A stretch of 64,000 nt of DNA from contig NZ_WWCU01000020.1 of NCBI RefSeq assembly GCF_009857595.1, positions 1-64,000 on the forward strand. Reading direction: 5' to 3'. Position 1 is the stretch's first letter, and each line of letters opens with the position of its first letter. The notes under the pieces were generated by a model. The model was given only the letters and a program-made list of their open reading frames with translations, was not told the DNA's origin and ran no database searches. A program made the translations under genes and the position numbers. The stretch is from Pseudoduganella aquatica. Lineage in GTDB: Bacteria; Pseudomonadota; Gammaproteobacteria; Burkholderiales; Burkholderiaceae_D. Below are positions 16,667-26,171 of this stretch, one piece after another.

Positions 16667-17719
16667 TTCCGGCGGCTCGGCGCGCCAGCGCACGCGCTTG
16701 CTGCGCATGGTGAAGCGCTGCCGGTACACGCCGGGGCTGATGCCCGCGATCTTGCTGAACATGCGGCTGAACGAGCTGGCGTCGCTGTAGCCGCAGGCCA
16801 GCGCAATGGCGTGCAGGTTGTGCTGCGTGACCTCCAGCAGCACCTTGGCGCGATCCACGCGCACGCGGTGCAGATAGTCCAGCGGCGTCATGCCGACTGC
16901 GGTCTGGAAGTGGCGCAGCAGCGTACGGCTGCTGGTGGACGCCACCACGGCCAGCTCGTCGAGCCGGTAGGGCTGCTGCAAATGGGCTTTCAGCCATTGC
17001 TGCACGCGGTAGACAGGGCTGTCCGTGGTGGGATGCATCTGGCCGTCTTCAATCAGCTGGTAGCCCAGCCGCTGCCGTTCGGGCTGGTATTGCAGCAGCT
17101 GGGCGCAGCTCTCGCCTATGCTGGCATCGAGCAGCCGTTTCAGAATGGCCGCCGTGAACTCGATCTGTTGACTGGGCGCAACGCAGGTGTACAGCCGCTC
17201 GTTAAAATTCATGGCCTCGGTGGCGGAAAAATCGCACGCCGGATGCATCCGCGTGAACAGCGGTTTGGACACCCAGAGCGTATCGAGCCGCAGGCCGTCC
17301 AGCATGCCCATCATCGAAGGGTAGATCAGCCCGGATGCGGACGCGGCCACCATACCGCCTGCGTCCACATGGGCCTTCAGCTTGTGCAGCAGGGAGGGAT
17401 AGCGCTGCGCAATTTCCATCAGTTCCGGCACCGTGCTGGCGATCAGCGTGGGCGCCATCAGCAGGGTGCGTGTGCCTGCGCGCGGGCGCTGCGTCGAGGC
17501 TGATAATCCGGGCGCGGAAGCGTCGAACAGCGGACCACATTCTTCCGGCACGTAGATATCCCAGGTGAGCGGGGAGGGCTGCTCAGGGTAGCGCGCGCGC
17601 AACAGGTTGGTGGCCGAACGCAGCACGTCCACCGTGCTGAAGACCGTGCCCATGGCCGCCTCTGGCGGGCACAGTATCTCTATGTGGAGCGGAGAAATGG
17701 TGGCGATATCGGTAATCAT
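16655..17719 (-). CDS. GlxA-type AraC-family transcriptional regulator
   Basis: A 354-residue protein with an N-terminal DJ-1/PfpI-like domain (IEILCPPEAAMGTVFSTVDVL, with DAGGMVAASASGLIYPS where the nucleophile elbow would be) and a C-terminal AraC/XylS DNA-binding domain with two helix-turn-helix motifs (LDELAVVASTSSRTLLRHFQ and IALACGYSDASSFSRMF). GlxA-like regulators often control amine or amino-acid use. The position equivalent to the DJ-1 catalytic Cys is Ser, as is usual in regulators. The frame is open upstream, but the ATG at 17719 begins the family homology. It is divergent, with 100 bases or less between, from the TonB receptor gene, its most likely target. Confidence 0.9.
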   Translation of the reverse strand: MITDIATISPLHIEILCPPEAAMGTVFSTVDVLRSATNLLRARYPEQPSPLTWDIYVPEECGPLFDASAPGLSASTQRPRAGTRTLLMAPTLIASTVPELMEIAQRYPSLLHKLKAHVDAGGMVAASASGLIYPSMMGMLDGLRLDTLWVSKPLFTRMHPACDFSATEAMNFNERLYTCVAPSQQIEFTAAILKRLLDASIGESCAQLLQYQPERQRLGYQLIEDGQMHPTTDSPVYRVQQWLKAHLQQPYRLDELAVVASTSSRTLLRHFQTAVGMTPLDYLHRVRVDRAKVLLEVTQHNLHAIALACGYSDASSFSRMFSKIAGISPGVYRQRFTMRSKRVRWRAEPPESPV

Positions 17720-17761
17720 GATGGCGATAATGGCTATATTTTGACGATCTGGCAAGCCGTA

Positions 17762-17804
17762 GAATGTTTTTGAACGCTCATGCGTTTTTTCAATAAAAAC
17801 ATTC
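17762..17804. repeat. Perfect 10-bp inverted repeat in front of the TonB receptor gene
   Basis: GAATGTTTTT at 17762-17771 and AAAAACATTC at 17795-17804 are exact reverse complements separated by 23 bases. The repeat lies in the divergent region and straddles an in-frame ATG (17780), while the best ribosome-binding site (GGAGA, 17809-17813) is just downstream. It may be an operator or an RNA hairpin in the leader. Confidence 0.5.
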
Positions 17805-17818
17805 ATCCGGAGATCATT

Positions 17819-20263
17819 TTGAGCCAGTCCGTACCCCGTCCGCGCCGCCGTCTTGCTGCCCACGCTGTCAGCCTTGCCCTCGCCAGCCTTGCCCTTCCAG
17901 CCGCCCACGCCGCCGAGCCCGGTCCGCAACCGGAGGCGCTGCCGGCCGACACCGCCCAGGTGATCGTCACCGCGCAAAGCCGCAGCCAGCAGATCCAGAG
18001 CGTGCCCATCGCGGTCACCGCCATGTCCGGCCAGCAGCTGAAGGACCAGGGCGCGGCCAATCTGAGCGATATCGATTCCTTCGTGCCCGGCCTGTCGATC
18101 GACACCTCCCAGCCGACCCGCCCAAACATCTTCCTGCGCGGCGTGGGCACGCTGGACTTCGGCATCGGCACCGATTCGCCGGTGGGCATTTACACCGATG
18201 GCGTGTACACCGGCAAGACCGGCGGTTCGCTGCTCAACTTTAACGACATCAAGCGCATCGAGGTGCTGAAAGGGCCGCAGGGCACCCTGTTCGGCCGCAA
18301 CGCGGCGGCAGGCGCGATCTCCATCGTCAGCAACGATCCGGTGGGCCGGGTGGAAGGCAGCGGCCTGGTGCGCCTGGGCGAAAACGGCCTGCGCCACGAG
18401 GAGCTGATGTACAACACGCCGCTCACCGACAATCTCGCCTTCCGTATTTCCGCAGTGGACCAGGGCAGCCACGGCTGGACCCGCAACGCTTTCGACGGCA
18501 GCCGCGCCGGCGGCGACCGTGACAGCGGCGGCCGCGCCGCCCTGCGCTGGCAGGATGACAATACCTCCGCCGTGCTGAGCTGGGAACACGAAAAAATGCG
18601 CGGCCCCGGCCCGGCCACGTATTCCGTCACCGGCGGCAAGGTCAACTTCGGCGGCCCGGACGTGTGGACCGCGCCGCTGAATATTCCGCTCAGCAACGAC
18701 GCCGCCACCAACCGCCAGTCGCGCACCTTCGACGGCGTGACGCTGCGCGTGGAGCGCACGCTGCCGTTCGCCACGCTGACCAGCACCACCGCCTACCGCC
18801 ATTTCAATACCCAGAACTGGCAGGACATGGACGGCACCTCGAATCCCGCCGCCTACCTGGCTATCGGCAATGTGGAGTCGAACAGCACCTGGCAACAGGA
18901 ATTCAAGCTCAACGGCCAGAGCGGGCCGCTGGACTGGGTGGCCGGCGCCAGCGCCTTCCGCGAGCGCGCCACGCAAAGGCAGGAGGTGAATGTCACCACC
19001 ACCTCGCTGGACACGCTGTTCCAGCACGCGGCCGGCCTGTCGCCATACGCCACGCTGACGCAGCTTGCGCAGGGCATAGGCAAGGCCACCGGCAACACGG
19101 CGCTGCAAGGCATGAAGCTGACCGGCCTGCCGTGGCAGGAGAGCATCAACGACGTGGGCGGCTACCGCGCCTTCGCTATTTATGGCGACGTGATCTGGCA
19201 CGCTGCCAACGACACCAATCTGACGCTGGGCGGCCGCTACACGGCGGACCACAAGGCTTTCAACTGGTACAACCCGGCCCGCACCGCCAGCGCGCTGGAC
19301 GCGCAACTGGCCGCCTTGAACCAGGCCCAGTTCTTCCCCACCGCGACGGCGCTGAAGCTGCTGACCGCGCAGCAGTCCGGCCTGCTGCAAAAGCTGGTGC
19401 AGAGCAATGTGCAGTTCAACAATCCGGGCTCGACCAGCGCGCCTTACGCCGTGTCCAAGAGCTGGAGCAACTTCAGCCCGCGCGTCCTGCTCGACAAGCA
19501 CCTGGGCACGGACCACATGGTGTACGCCTCGTGGAGCAAAGGCTACCAGGCCGGCGGCTTCGACGCGGTGGGCGTGAATGGCCACTACGAGGAAGAACTG
19601 GTTACCAGCATGGAGCTGGGGGCCAAGGGTGAATGGCGCGCGGCCGGATTGACCTACGGCGCGGCGCTGTTCCACTACGACTTCACCAATCTGCAAAGCC
19701 TGACGCTGGTGCCGAACAGTGCCGCCACCGGCATTCCGTCCTACCAGGTCGCCAACAGCGACCAGGGCGCCACCGGCCTGGACCTGGACGTGCAATGGAA
19801 GATCAACCGCACCTGGCGCCTGACCGGCTCGCTGGAATACATCGACCAGACCTATGACAAATACGTCTCGCCAACTGGTGTGAATATCAGCGGCCAGGCG
19901 GCGGGCACGCCTTACTTCAGCGCAGCGCTGGGCGCGGCGGCGAAATGGCAGGCTCTGGACGGCAACGCCGATTTCAGCGTGCAATACGGCTACATGGGCA
20001 AGCGCCGCTGCAACGACGATACTTACAAGCAGGGCCTGTGCCGCCCCGACAGCGCGGTAGGCGCGGGCAAGGCGCAGGAGCGGGTAGACCTGCGCCTGGG
20101 CTGGACGGCGCCGTCCGGCCGCTGGGGAGTGGGGCTGGTGGCGAACAACCTGATGGACAAGCAATATGTCAACGTCAGCACGCTGGGCGAGGCGGTGGGC
20201 TCACCCTACGTCTATGTAACGCGGCCGCGTTCGCTGGCGCTGGAACTGCGCGTCAAACTGTGA
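17819..20263 (+). CDS. TonB-dependent outer-membrane receptor
   Basis: About 814 residues. A signal peptide (RRLAAHAVSLALASLALPAA, ending HAAE) is followed by a plug domain (QVIVTAQSRSQQIQSVPIAV, PNIFLRGVG, VLKGPQGTLFGRNAAAGAI) and a 22-strand-type barrel ending in a C-terminal aromatic/hydrophobic strand (SLALELRVKL). It takes up a substrate across the outer membrane with TonB energy. The sequence is of the broad class often found with sterol, peptide or glycan uptake; the substrate is not evident. TTG at 17819 is preferred over ATG 17780, since GGAGA stands five bases before it and the ATG lies inside an inverted repeat. The M20 peptidase gene follows after 13 bases. Confidence 0.88.
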   Translation: MSQSVPRPRRRLAAHAVSLALASLALPAAHAAEPGPQPEALPADTAQVIVTAQSRSQQIQSVPIAVTAMSGQQLKDQGAANLSDIDSFVPGLSIDTSQPTRPNIFLRGVGTLDFGIGTDSPVGIYTDGVYTGKTGGSLLNFNDIKRIEVLKGPQGTLFGRNAAAGAISIVSNDPVGRVEGSGLVRLGENGLRHEELMYNTPLTDNLAFRISAVDQGSHGWTRNAFDGSRAGGDRDSGGRAALRWQDDNTSAVLSWEHEKMRGPGPATYSVTGGKVNFGGPDVWTAPLNIPLSNDAATNRQSRTFDGVTLRVERTLPFATLTSTTAYRHFNTQNWQDMDGTSNPAAYLAIGNVESNSTWQQEFKLNGQSGPLDWVAGASAFRERATQRQEVNVTTTSLDTLFQHAAGLSPYATLTQLAQGIGKATGNTALQGMKLTGLPWQESINDVGGYRAFAIYGDVIWHAANDTNLTLGGRYTADHKAFNWYNPARTASALDAQLAALNQAQFFPTATALKLLTAQQSGLLQKLVQSNVQFNNPGSTSAPYAVSKSWSNFSPRVLLDKHLGTDHMVYASWSKGYQAGGFDAVGVNGHYEEELVTSMELGAKGEWRAAGLTYGAALFHYDFTNLQSLTLVPNSAATGIPSYQVANSDQGATGLDLDVQWKINRTWRLTGSLEYIDQTYDKYVSPTGVNISGQAAGTPYFSAALGAAAKWQALDGNADFSVQYGYMGKRRCNDDTYKQGLCRPDSAVGAGKAQERVDLRLGWTAPSGRWGVGLVANNLMDKQYVNVSTLGEAVGSPYVYVTRPRSLALELRVKL

Positions 20264-20276
20264 GGCGGGGATTTTA

Positions 20277-21770
20277 ATGCGCAATAAACTCAAATTGTTG
20301 TGGGCCGTGCTGGCCGGCGTTGCCGTTCTACTGCTGTTGCTGATCATGGCGATGCTGGTGAACGTTCTGCGGGTGCCGTCGCTGCCGCCGGTTGGCAAAG
20401 TCACCGCCGCCGCGCCTGCGGACTTGGCCGCCGCCAGCGAGCGCTTGGCTGCGGCGGTGCGGATTGCCACCGTGTCCGGCGGCGAAGGCAGCGAAGGCGG
20501 CGAAGCAGCGGTGAACCGTTTCCCCGAGCTGCACCGCTTGCTGGAAACCAGCTTTCCGCGTACCCATGCGCAGTTGCGGCGCGAAGTGGTGGACGGGAGC
20601 AGCCTGCTGTACACCTGGCAGGGCAGCGACCCTTCCTTGCAGCCGGTACTGCTGACGGCGCACATGGACGTGGTGCCGGTGGAACCCGGCACCGAGGACA
20701 AATGGCGCCACGCGCCGTTCGCAGGCGATATCGCGGACGGCTATGTCTGGGGCAGGGGCACGCTGGACATGAAGCATGCGGTCATGGCCACCTTTGAAGG
20801 CGTGGAGCATTTGCTGGCGGCCGGTTTCCGTCCCAAGCGGACCATCTTGCTGGCCTTCGGGCACGACGAGGAGCTGGGCGGCCACCACGGCGCCGCGCGC
20901 ATTGCGGACTTGCTCGAGCAGCGCAAGGTGCGTGCGCGGTTCTCGCTGGACGAGGGCTCCCTGATCGTGGACGGGCTGGTGCCCGGCATGGCGCGCCCGG
21001 TGGCGCCCATCGGCCTGTCGGAAAAAGGCTATGTGAGCTTGCAACTGACCGCCACCGCCGCCGGCGGCCACTCGTCCATGCCGCCGCCTTACACGGCGGT
21101 GGGGCGTGTCAGCCGGGCGGTGGCGCGCCTGGAGGAGCAGCCCATGGCCGCCAGCCTGGATGGTCCGGGCGGCGCCGGCCTGCTGGCATTGGCGCCGGCG
21201 CTGCCTTTCAGCATGCGGGCGGGGCTGGCCAATAGCTGGCTGCTGGAACCGGTCCTGGTGCGGCAGCTGGCTGCCAGCAATACCACCAACGCCATGATAC
21301 GCACCACCACCGCGCCGACCATGATCTCCGGCGGCGTGAAGGACAACGTGCTGCCTGCCGACGCCAAGGCTGTGGTGAACTTCCGGCTCGCGCCGGGCGA
21401 CACGGTAGCCAAGGTGCAGGCCCACGTGGTGCAGGCGATTGCGGACCCGCTGGTGAAGGTGGCGGTCGATGGCGCCACGGCGACCGAGGCGTCCCCGGTG
21501 GCGGACCGCAATGGCCCCGGCTACCAGTTGATTTCAGCCGCGCTGGCAACGGTGGCGCCGGAAGCCCTGGTGACGCCGGGCCTGGTGGTGGCCGGCACTG
21601 ACAGCCGCCACTACAGCCGTGTGAGCGACGCCGCCTACCGCTTCCTGCCGGTGCGCATGACGCCGCCCGACATTGCCCGCATCCACGGAACGGACGAACG
21701 CATCTCGATTGCCAATTACGGTGAGCTGATCGCGTTCTACCAGTCTTTGATGCGCCTCAGCGCGAAATAG
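20277..21770 (+). CDS. Membrane-anchored M20-family metallopeptidase
   Basis: A 497-residue zinc peptidase. An N-terminal transmembrane helix (LWAVLAGVAVLLLLLIMAML) anchors it, with the enzyme on the periplasmic side. M20 metal-binding motifs are visible: AHMDVVPVE near residue 128, GRGTLDMKHAVM, the catalytic GHDEELGG, and LDEGS; the dimerisation domain begins VSLQLTATAAGGHSSMPP. It resembles PM20D1/carboxypeptidase-S type enzymes, which cut or form N-acyl amino acids or small peptides. GAGGCGGGG precedes the ATG. Co-transcription with the TonB receptor suggests cleavage of an imported peptide-like compound; that is inference. Confidence 0.88.
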   Translation: MRNKLKLLWAVLAGVAVLLLLLIMAMLVNVLRVPSLPPVGKVTAAAPADLAAASERLAAAVRIATVSGGEGSEGGEAAVNRFPELHRLLETSFPRTHAQLRREVVDGSSLLYTWQGSDPSLQPVLLTAHMDVVPVEPGTEDKWRHAPFAGDIADGYVWGRGTLDMKHAVMATFEGVEHLLAAGFRPKRTILLAFGHDEELGGHHGAARIADLLEQRKVRARFSLDEGSLIVDGLVPGMARPVAPIGLSEKGYVSLQLTATAAGGHSSMPPPYTAVGRVSRAVARLEEQPMAASLDGPGGAGLLALAPALPFSMRAGLANSWLLEPVLVRQLAASNTTNAMIRTTTAPTMISGGVKDNVLPADAKAVVNFRLAPGDTVAKVQAHVVQAIADPLVKVAVDGATATEASPVADRNGPGYQLISAALATVAPEALVTPGLVVAGTDSRHYSRVSDAAYRFLPVRMTPPDIARIHGTDERISIANYGELIAFYQSLMRLSAK

Positions 21771-21794
21771 GGCGCGCCTGGCCGTGGCTGCCCT

Positions 21795-22370
21795 TTAACG
21801 GTGGATCACGACCAGCAGCGCCTTGGCCTCGGTCTTGCCCGCGTTGCGGATGGCGTGATCGAGGTCGCCCGGGTAGCGGGCGGTGCCGCCCAGCTTGACC
21901 TTCTTCTTGGTGCCGCCCACTTCCAGCTCCATGGAGCCGTGCAGCACCGTCAAATGCTCGGTGGTGCCCGGGTCGTGCGCCTGCGACACCAGCTCGCCGC
22001 CCGGCGCCAGCGTCAATTCATACCACTCGTATTTCCCCGCCAGCTCCATCGGCCCCAGGATGCGCATCGTGTAGCCGGCGTGCGCGCCGGGCAGGGTGGG
22101 GGTTTCGTGCGCGTCCAGCACGCGTATCGTTTCGACGGTTTTCCCCGGTTCGTCCAGCAGCTCGCCGATCGGCACGCCCAGCGCGTTGGCCAGGCGCCAG
22201 GTGATGGCGATGGTGGGATTGGCCTTCTCGCGCTCTATCTGCGACAGCATGGACTTGGACACGCCCGCTATGCGCGACAGGTCTTCCAGTGTCAGCCCGC
22301 GCGCCAGGCGCAGGCGTTGCAGGGCGGCGCCGACTTCCGGCGGGGCGTTATTCGTGGAGGCTGCTTTCAT
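21795..22370 (-). CDS. XRE-family regulator with C-terminal cupin domain
   Basis: A 191-residue regulator with an N-terminal XRE helix-turn-helix (about 10-64: ALQRLRLARGLTLEDLSRIA, then GVSKSMLSQIEREKANPTI) and a cupin domain (about 110-185: PGGELVSQAHDPGTTEHL, then YPGDLDHAIRN). Proteins of this class respond to small molecules such as amino acids or polyamines. The frame is open to 22511, but the Met at 22370 starts the normal family length. The gene is divergent from kbl with 174 bases between, so it probably regulates the threonine and serine degradation genes. Confidence 0.88.
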   Translation of the reverse strand: MKAASTNNAPPEVGAALQRLRLARGLTLEDLSRIAGVSKSMLSQIEREKANPTIAITWRLANALGVPIGELLDEPGKTVETIRVLDAHETPTLPGAHAGYTMRILGPMELAGKYEWYELTLAPGGELVSQAHDPGTTEHLTVLHGSMELEVGGTKKKVKLGGTARYPGDLDHAIRNAGKTEAKALLVVIHR

Positions 22371-22544
22371 GCGTTTTTCATTCTTCGATATAGTGCAAAG
22401 TGTTGCAATGTTCAATGGAGTCCGGTAGGATTCGATATATTGAACTTGAGTTCGAAATAGCGGATTCGAGTGGTGCGGTGAAAAAAGTGGAGTAAACTCC
22501 AAGACACTCACAGCATAACCCTACACCACCAAAAGAGGAAGATC

Positions 22545-23750
22545 ATGAGCGACCAAGCAAAAAACGCTTTCTACACCGGCCTGCAGCAGAATCTGGACAG
22601 CCTGCGCGAGCAAGGCCTGTACAAGCCGGAGCGCGTGATTGCTTCCCGCCAGGGCGCCGAAGTGGTGGCGCAGGACGGCCGCACGCTGATTAATATGTGC
22701 GCCAATAATTATCTGGGCCTGTCCGGCGAAGAGTGGGTAGCCCAGGCTTCCATCGCTGCGACCGAAAAATACGGCTACGGCCTGTCCTCGGTGCGCTTCA
22801 TCTGCGGTACGCAAACGGTGCACAAAGAGCTGGAGCAAGCCATTTCCGCCTTCCTCGGCACCGAAGACACGATCCTGTACGCGGCCGCTTTCGACGCCAA
22901 CGGCGGCGTGTTCGAGCCCCTGTTCGACGAGAACGACGCCATCATCTCCGACGCGCTGAACCACGCCTCCATCATCGACGGCATCCGCCTGTGCAAGGCC
23001 GCTCGCTTCCGCTACGCCCACAACGACATGACCGACCTGGAAAAGCAGCTGCAGGACGCATCCGGCAAACGCAACAAGATCATCGTGACCGACGGCGTGT
23101 TCTCCATGGACGGCACCATCGCCCAGCTGGACAAGATCGTGGCGCTGGCCGAGCAGTACGGCGCGCTGGTGATGATCGACGAATGCCACGCCTCCGGCTT
23201 CATGGGCAAGACCGGCCGCGGCACGCACGAACACCACAATGTAGTGGGCAAGATCGACATCATCACCGGCACGCTGGGCAAGGCCCTGGGCGGCGCCATG
23301 GGCGGCTTCACCTCCGGCCGCAAGGAAGTGATCGACACGCTGCGCCAGAAGTCGCGTCCTTATCTGTTCTCCAACACGCTGGCGCCGTCGATTGCCGGCG
23401 CATCGCTGGAAGTGCTCAAGCGCCTGTCCGCGTCCACCGAGCTGCGCGACCGCCTGCACGAAAACACCGCCCACTTCCGCAAGGAGATCGAGCGTATCGG
23501 TTTCACCATCAAACCGGGCACCCATCCTGTGGTGCCGGTCATGCTGTTCGACGCGCCCGTGGCGCAGAAGTTCGCTGCACGAATGTATGAGCTGGGCGTT
23601 TTGCTCAGCGGCTTCTTCTACCCGGTAGTACCGATGGGCCAGGCCCGCGTCCGTGTGCAGCTCTCCGCCGCCCACACCCGCGAACAGCTGGACACCGTAC
23701 TCGCAGCATTCGAGCAGGCAGGCCGTGAACTTGGCTTGCTGAAGAACTAA
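22545..23750 (+). CDS. kbl: 2-amino-3-ketobutyrate CoA ligase (glycine C-acetyltransferase)
   Basis: A 401-residue PLP enzyme of the alpha-oxoamine synthase family, close to the 398 residues of E. coli Kbl. It converts 2-amino-3-ketobutyrate and CoA to glycine and acetyl-CoA. Visible features are NNYLGLSG, SVRFICGTQTVHKELE, DEAHASG-like DECHASGFMG, and the PLP lysine in TGTLGKALGG (near 244). AGAGGAAG lies before the ATG. It is the first gene of a degradative cluster: threonine dehydrogenase follows after 22 bases and serine dehydratase after that. Confidence 0.95.
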   Translation: MSDQAKNAFYTGLQQNLDSLREQGLYKPERVIASRQGAEVVAQDGRTLINMCANNYLGLSGEEWVAQASIAATEKYGYGLSSVRFICGTQTVHKELEQAISAFLGTEDTILYAAAFDANGGVFEPLFDENDAIISDALNHASIIDGIRLCKAARFRYAHNDMTDLEKQLQDASGKRNKIIVTDGVFSMDGTIAQLDKIVALAEQYGALVMIDECHASGFMGKTGRGTHEHHNVVGKIDIITGTLGKALGGAMGGFTSGRKEVIDTLRQKSRPYLFSNTLAPSIAGASLEVLKRLSASTELRDRLHENTAHFRKEIERIGFTIKPGTHPVVPVMLFDAPVAQKFAARMYELGVLLSGFFYPVVPMGQARVRVQLSAAHTREQLDTVLAAFEQAGRELGLLKN

Positions 23751-23772
23751 ATCATAGAACTGAAAGAACAGC

Positions 23773-24735
23773 ATGGAACGCATCTTAGTAATTGGCGCCA
23801 ACGGCCAGATCGGCAGTGAACTGGTGGACGCGCTGGCGCAGAAACACGGCGCCCAAAACGTCATCGCCACCGACATCGGCGCCAAGAATGTCTACAACGC
23901 AGCGCGCTACCAGGTGCTCAACGTATTGGACAAGGAAGCCCTGGAGACCCTGGTCGCTTCCGAAAACATCACCCAGGTGTACCAGCTGGCGGCCATGCTG
24001 TCGGCCACCGGCGAAGCGGCGCCGCTGAAAGCCTGGACGCTGAACATGGACGGCCTGCTGAACATCCTCGAGGTGGCGCGTGTGCGCGGCGAGCAAGGCA
24101 AGCCGCTGCGCGTGTTCTGGCCATCCTCGATTGCCGCCTTCGGCCCCAACACGCCTGCGCACGACACGCCGCAGCTGACCGTCATGGACCCGACCACCAT
24201 CTACGGCATCAGCAAGCTGGCCGGCGAGCGCCTGTGCGAGTACTACTTCCTGAAGTACGGCGTGGACGTGCGCAGCATCCGCTACCCCGGCATCATCAGC
24301 TACAAGTCGCCTCCGGGCGGCGGTACCACCGACTACGCCATCGCCATCTTCCACGCGGCGCTGCGCGGCGAGACCTACCAGTGCTTCCTCGGTCCGAAGA
24401 GCACGCTGCCGATGATCTATATGCCGGACGCCATCCGCGCCACGGTGGAACTGATGGAAGCGCCTGCTTCGCAGATCAAAGTGCGTTCCTCGTACAATGT
24501 GGCCGGCGTGTCGTTCAATCCCGAGCAACTGGCGGAAGCGATCACGCGCGCCGTGCCGGGCTTTAAAATCGAATACAAGCCGGACAGCCGCCAGGCGATT
24601 GCCGACACCTGGCCGCACAGCCTGGACGATTGTCACGCGACGGCGGACTGGGGCTGGAGGGCGCGCATCAATACCGAAGAGATGGTCAAGGACATGCTGG
24701 CGAACATCGACGTCAGCCTGGGCCAGGCAGCATAA
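23773..24735 (+). CDS. L-threonine 3-dehydrogenase, SDR (epimerase-like) type
   Basis: A 320-residue NAD-dependent enzyme of the extended short-chain dehydrogenase family: GANGQIGSE Rossmann motif at the N-terminus and an active-site pair in YGISKLAGE. Such proteins beside kbl are the short-chain type of threonine dehydrogenase known from Cupriavidus and others, unrelated to the zinc-containing Tdh of E. coli. It oxidises L-threonine to 2-amino-3-ketobutyrate, the substrate of the upstream kbl product. The function is inferred from fold, length and strict kbl adjacency; a generic epimerase label would understate it. Confidence 0.88.
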   Translation: MERILVIGANGQIGSELVDALAQKHGAQNVIATDIGAKNVYNAARYQVLNVLDKEALETLVASENITQVYQLAAMLSATGEAAPLKAWTLNMDGLLNILEVARVRGEQGKPLRVFWPSSIAAFGPNTPAHDTPQLTVMDPTTIYGISKLAGERLCEYYFLKYGVDVRSIRYPGIISYKSPPGGGTTDYAIAIFHAALRGETYQCFLGPKSTLPMIYMPDAIRATVELMEAPASQIKVRSSYNVAGVSFNPEQLAEAITRAVPGFKIEYKPDSRQAIADTWPHSLDDCHATADWGWRARINTEEMVKDMLANIDVSLGQAA

Positions 24736-24791
24736 ATAGCCAATCAAGCAGGGCACAAGCCTGCGCCACATAAAAAAGAAAGAGACATCCA

Positions 24792-26171
24792 ATGGACATG
24801 AGCGTTTTCGACCTGTTTAAAATCGGCATAGGGCCATCCAGTTCCCACACGGTGGGACCGATGGTGGCGGCCCGCCGTTTCCTGGTCGAAGCCGGTTCGC
24901 TGGATGACGTGGTGGGCGTGGAAGCCGCGCTGTATGGCTCGCTGGCGCTGACCGGCGTTGGCCACGCCACCGACAAGGCGGTGATCCTGGGCCTGATGGG
25001 CGAAACGCCGCAGCATGTGGTCCCCACGCAGGTGGACGCCATGCTGGCTGCGGCCGAGGACAAGAAGGAACTGAAGCTGCTCGGCACGCACGCCGTTCCG
25101 TTCACCGCAGCCGCGAATCTGCTGTTCTTCAAAAGCGAAACGCTGCCCGAGCACCCGAACGGCATGCGCTTCACGCTCAAGCGCGCCGACGGAACGATGC
25201 TCAGCAAGGTGTACTACTCCATCGGCGGCGGCTTTATCCGCGAAGAGGGCGAAACCGGCGGTATCGCGGGCAAGACGCCGGTTGAAATGCCGTATCCCTT
25301 CGACACGATGGCGCAGCTGCTGGAACACGGCAAGCGCACCGGCCTCACCATTCCGCAAATGCTGCGCGCAAATGAGCTGATGCGCGTATCGGAGGAAGAG
25401 CTGAACGAAGGCGTGGACCGCATCTGGCAGGTCATGCGCGACTGCATCACGCACGGTCTTGAAACGGCGGGACAGCTGCCGGGCGGCCTGAAAGTAAAGC
25501 GCCGCGCGGCCGACCTGTGGCGCCAGGCCAAGGGCGGCGACCGCAGCAACGAATTGCCGCATGACGCCCTGCACCAGGTGAGCCTGTACGCGATGGCGGT
25601 CAATGAGGAAAACGCCGCCGGCGGCCGCGTTGTGACGGCGCCGACCAATGGCGCGGCGGGCATTATCCCCGCAGTGCTGCGCTACTACGCCGAGGATTGC
25701 CACCCCAGCGACCCGGTAAAAGGCGTGCGCGAATTCATGCTGACGGCGGCCGCCATCGGCATGCTGTGCAAGCGCAACGCATCGATCTCGGGTGCGGAAA
25801 TCGGTTGCCAGGGCGAAGTGGGAGTGGCTTGTGCCATGGCTGCGGCGGGCCTGGTGGCCGCGCTGGGCGGCAGCAATCTGCAGATCGAGAACGCGGCGGA
25901 AATCGGCATCGAGCACCACCTCGGCATGACGTGCGATCCTATCGGCGGGCTGGTGCAGATTCCCTGCATCGAGCGCAACGGCATGGGCGCGGTCAAGGCC
26001 ATTACCGCCGCGTCGCTGGCGCTGAAAGGCGACGGCACCCATTTCGTCAGCCTGGACGAAGTGATCGAAACCATGCGCCAGACCGGCGCGGACATGCAGG
26101 CCAAATACAAGGAAACCTCGCTAGGCGGCCTCGCCATCCACGTGGTGACCGTCAACCACGCGGCCTGCTGA
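24792..26171 (+). CDS. sdaA: L-serine ammonia-lyase (serine dehydratase), iron-sulfur type
   Basis: A 459-residue single-chain enzyme that turns L-serine into pyruvate and ammonia. It begins with the family signature [16 protein letters not shown], and the C-terminal catalytic half has the cysteines expected to hold the 4Fe-4S cluster ([20 protein letters not shown] and [15 protein letters not shown]). AGAAAGAGA precedes the ATG. It is 56 bases after the threonine dehydrogenase gene and on the same strand, so the unit degrades threonine to glycine and acetyl-CoA and serine to pyruvate. Its 3' end overlaps the convergent PEP-CTERM gene by 20 bases. Confidence 0.95.
   Translation: MDMSVFDLFKIGIGPSSSHTVGPMVAARRFLVEAGSLDDVVGVEAALYGSLALTGVGHATDKAVILGLMGETPQHVVPTQVDAMLAAAEDKKELKLLGTHAVPFTAAANLLFFKSETLPEHPNGMRFTLKRADGTMLSKVYYSIGGGFIREEGETGGIAGKTPVEMPYPFDTMAQLLEHGKRTGLTIPQMLRANELMRVSEEELNEGVDRIWQVMRDCITHGLETAGQLPGGLKVKRRAADLWRQAKGGDRSNELPHDALHQVSLYAMAVNEENAAGGRVVTAPTNGAAGIIPAVLRYYAEDCHPSDPVKGVREFMLTAAAIGMLCKRNASISGAEIGCQGEVGVACAMAAAGLVAALGGSNLQIENAAEIGIEHHLGMTCDPIGGLVQIPCIERNGMGAVKAITAASLALKGDGTHFVSLDEVIETMRQTGADMQAKYKETSLGGLAIHVVTVNHAAC

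Noticed and set aside
17720-20164. Long minus-strand extension of the GlxA-type regulator
   Set aside because: Antisense to the TonB receptor gene with no recognisable domains; the regulator family starts near 17719.
22371-22544. Glycine or other riboswitch before kbl
   Set aside because: No paired-aptamer pattern or terminator is visible in the 174-base spacer; it looks like a protein-regulated divergent promoter.
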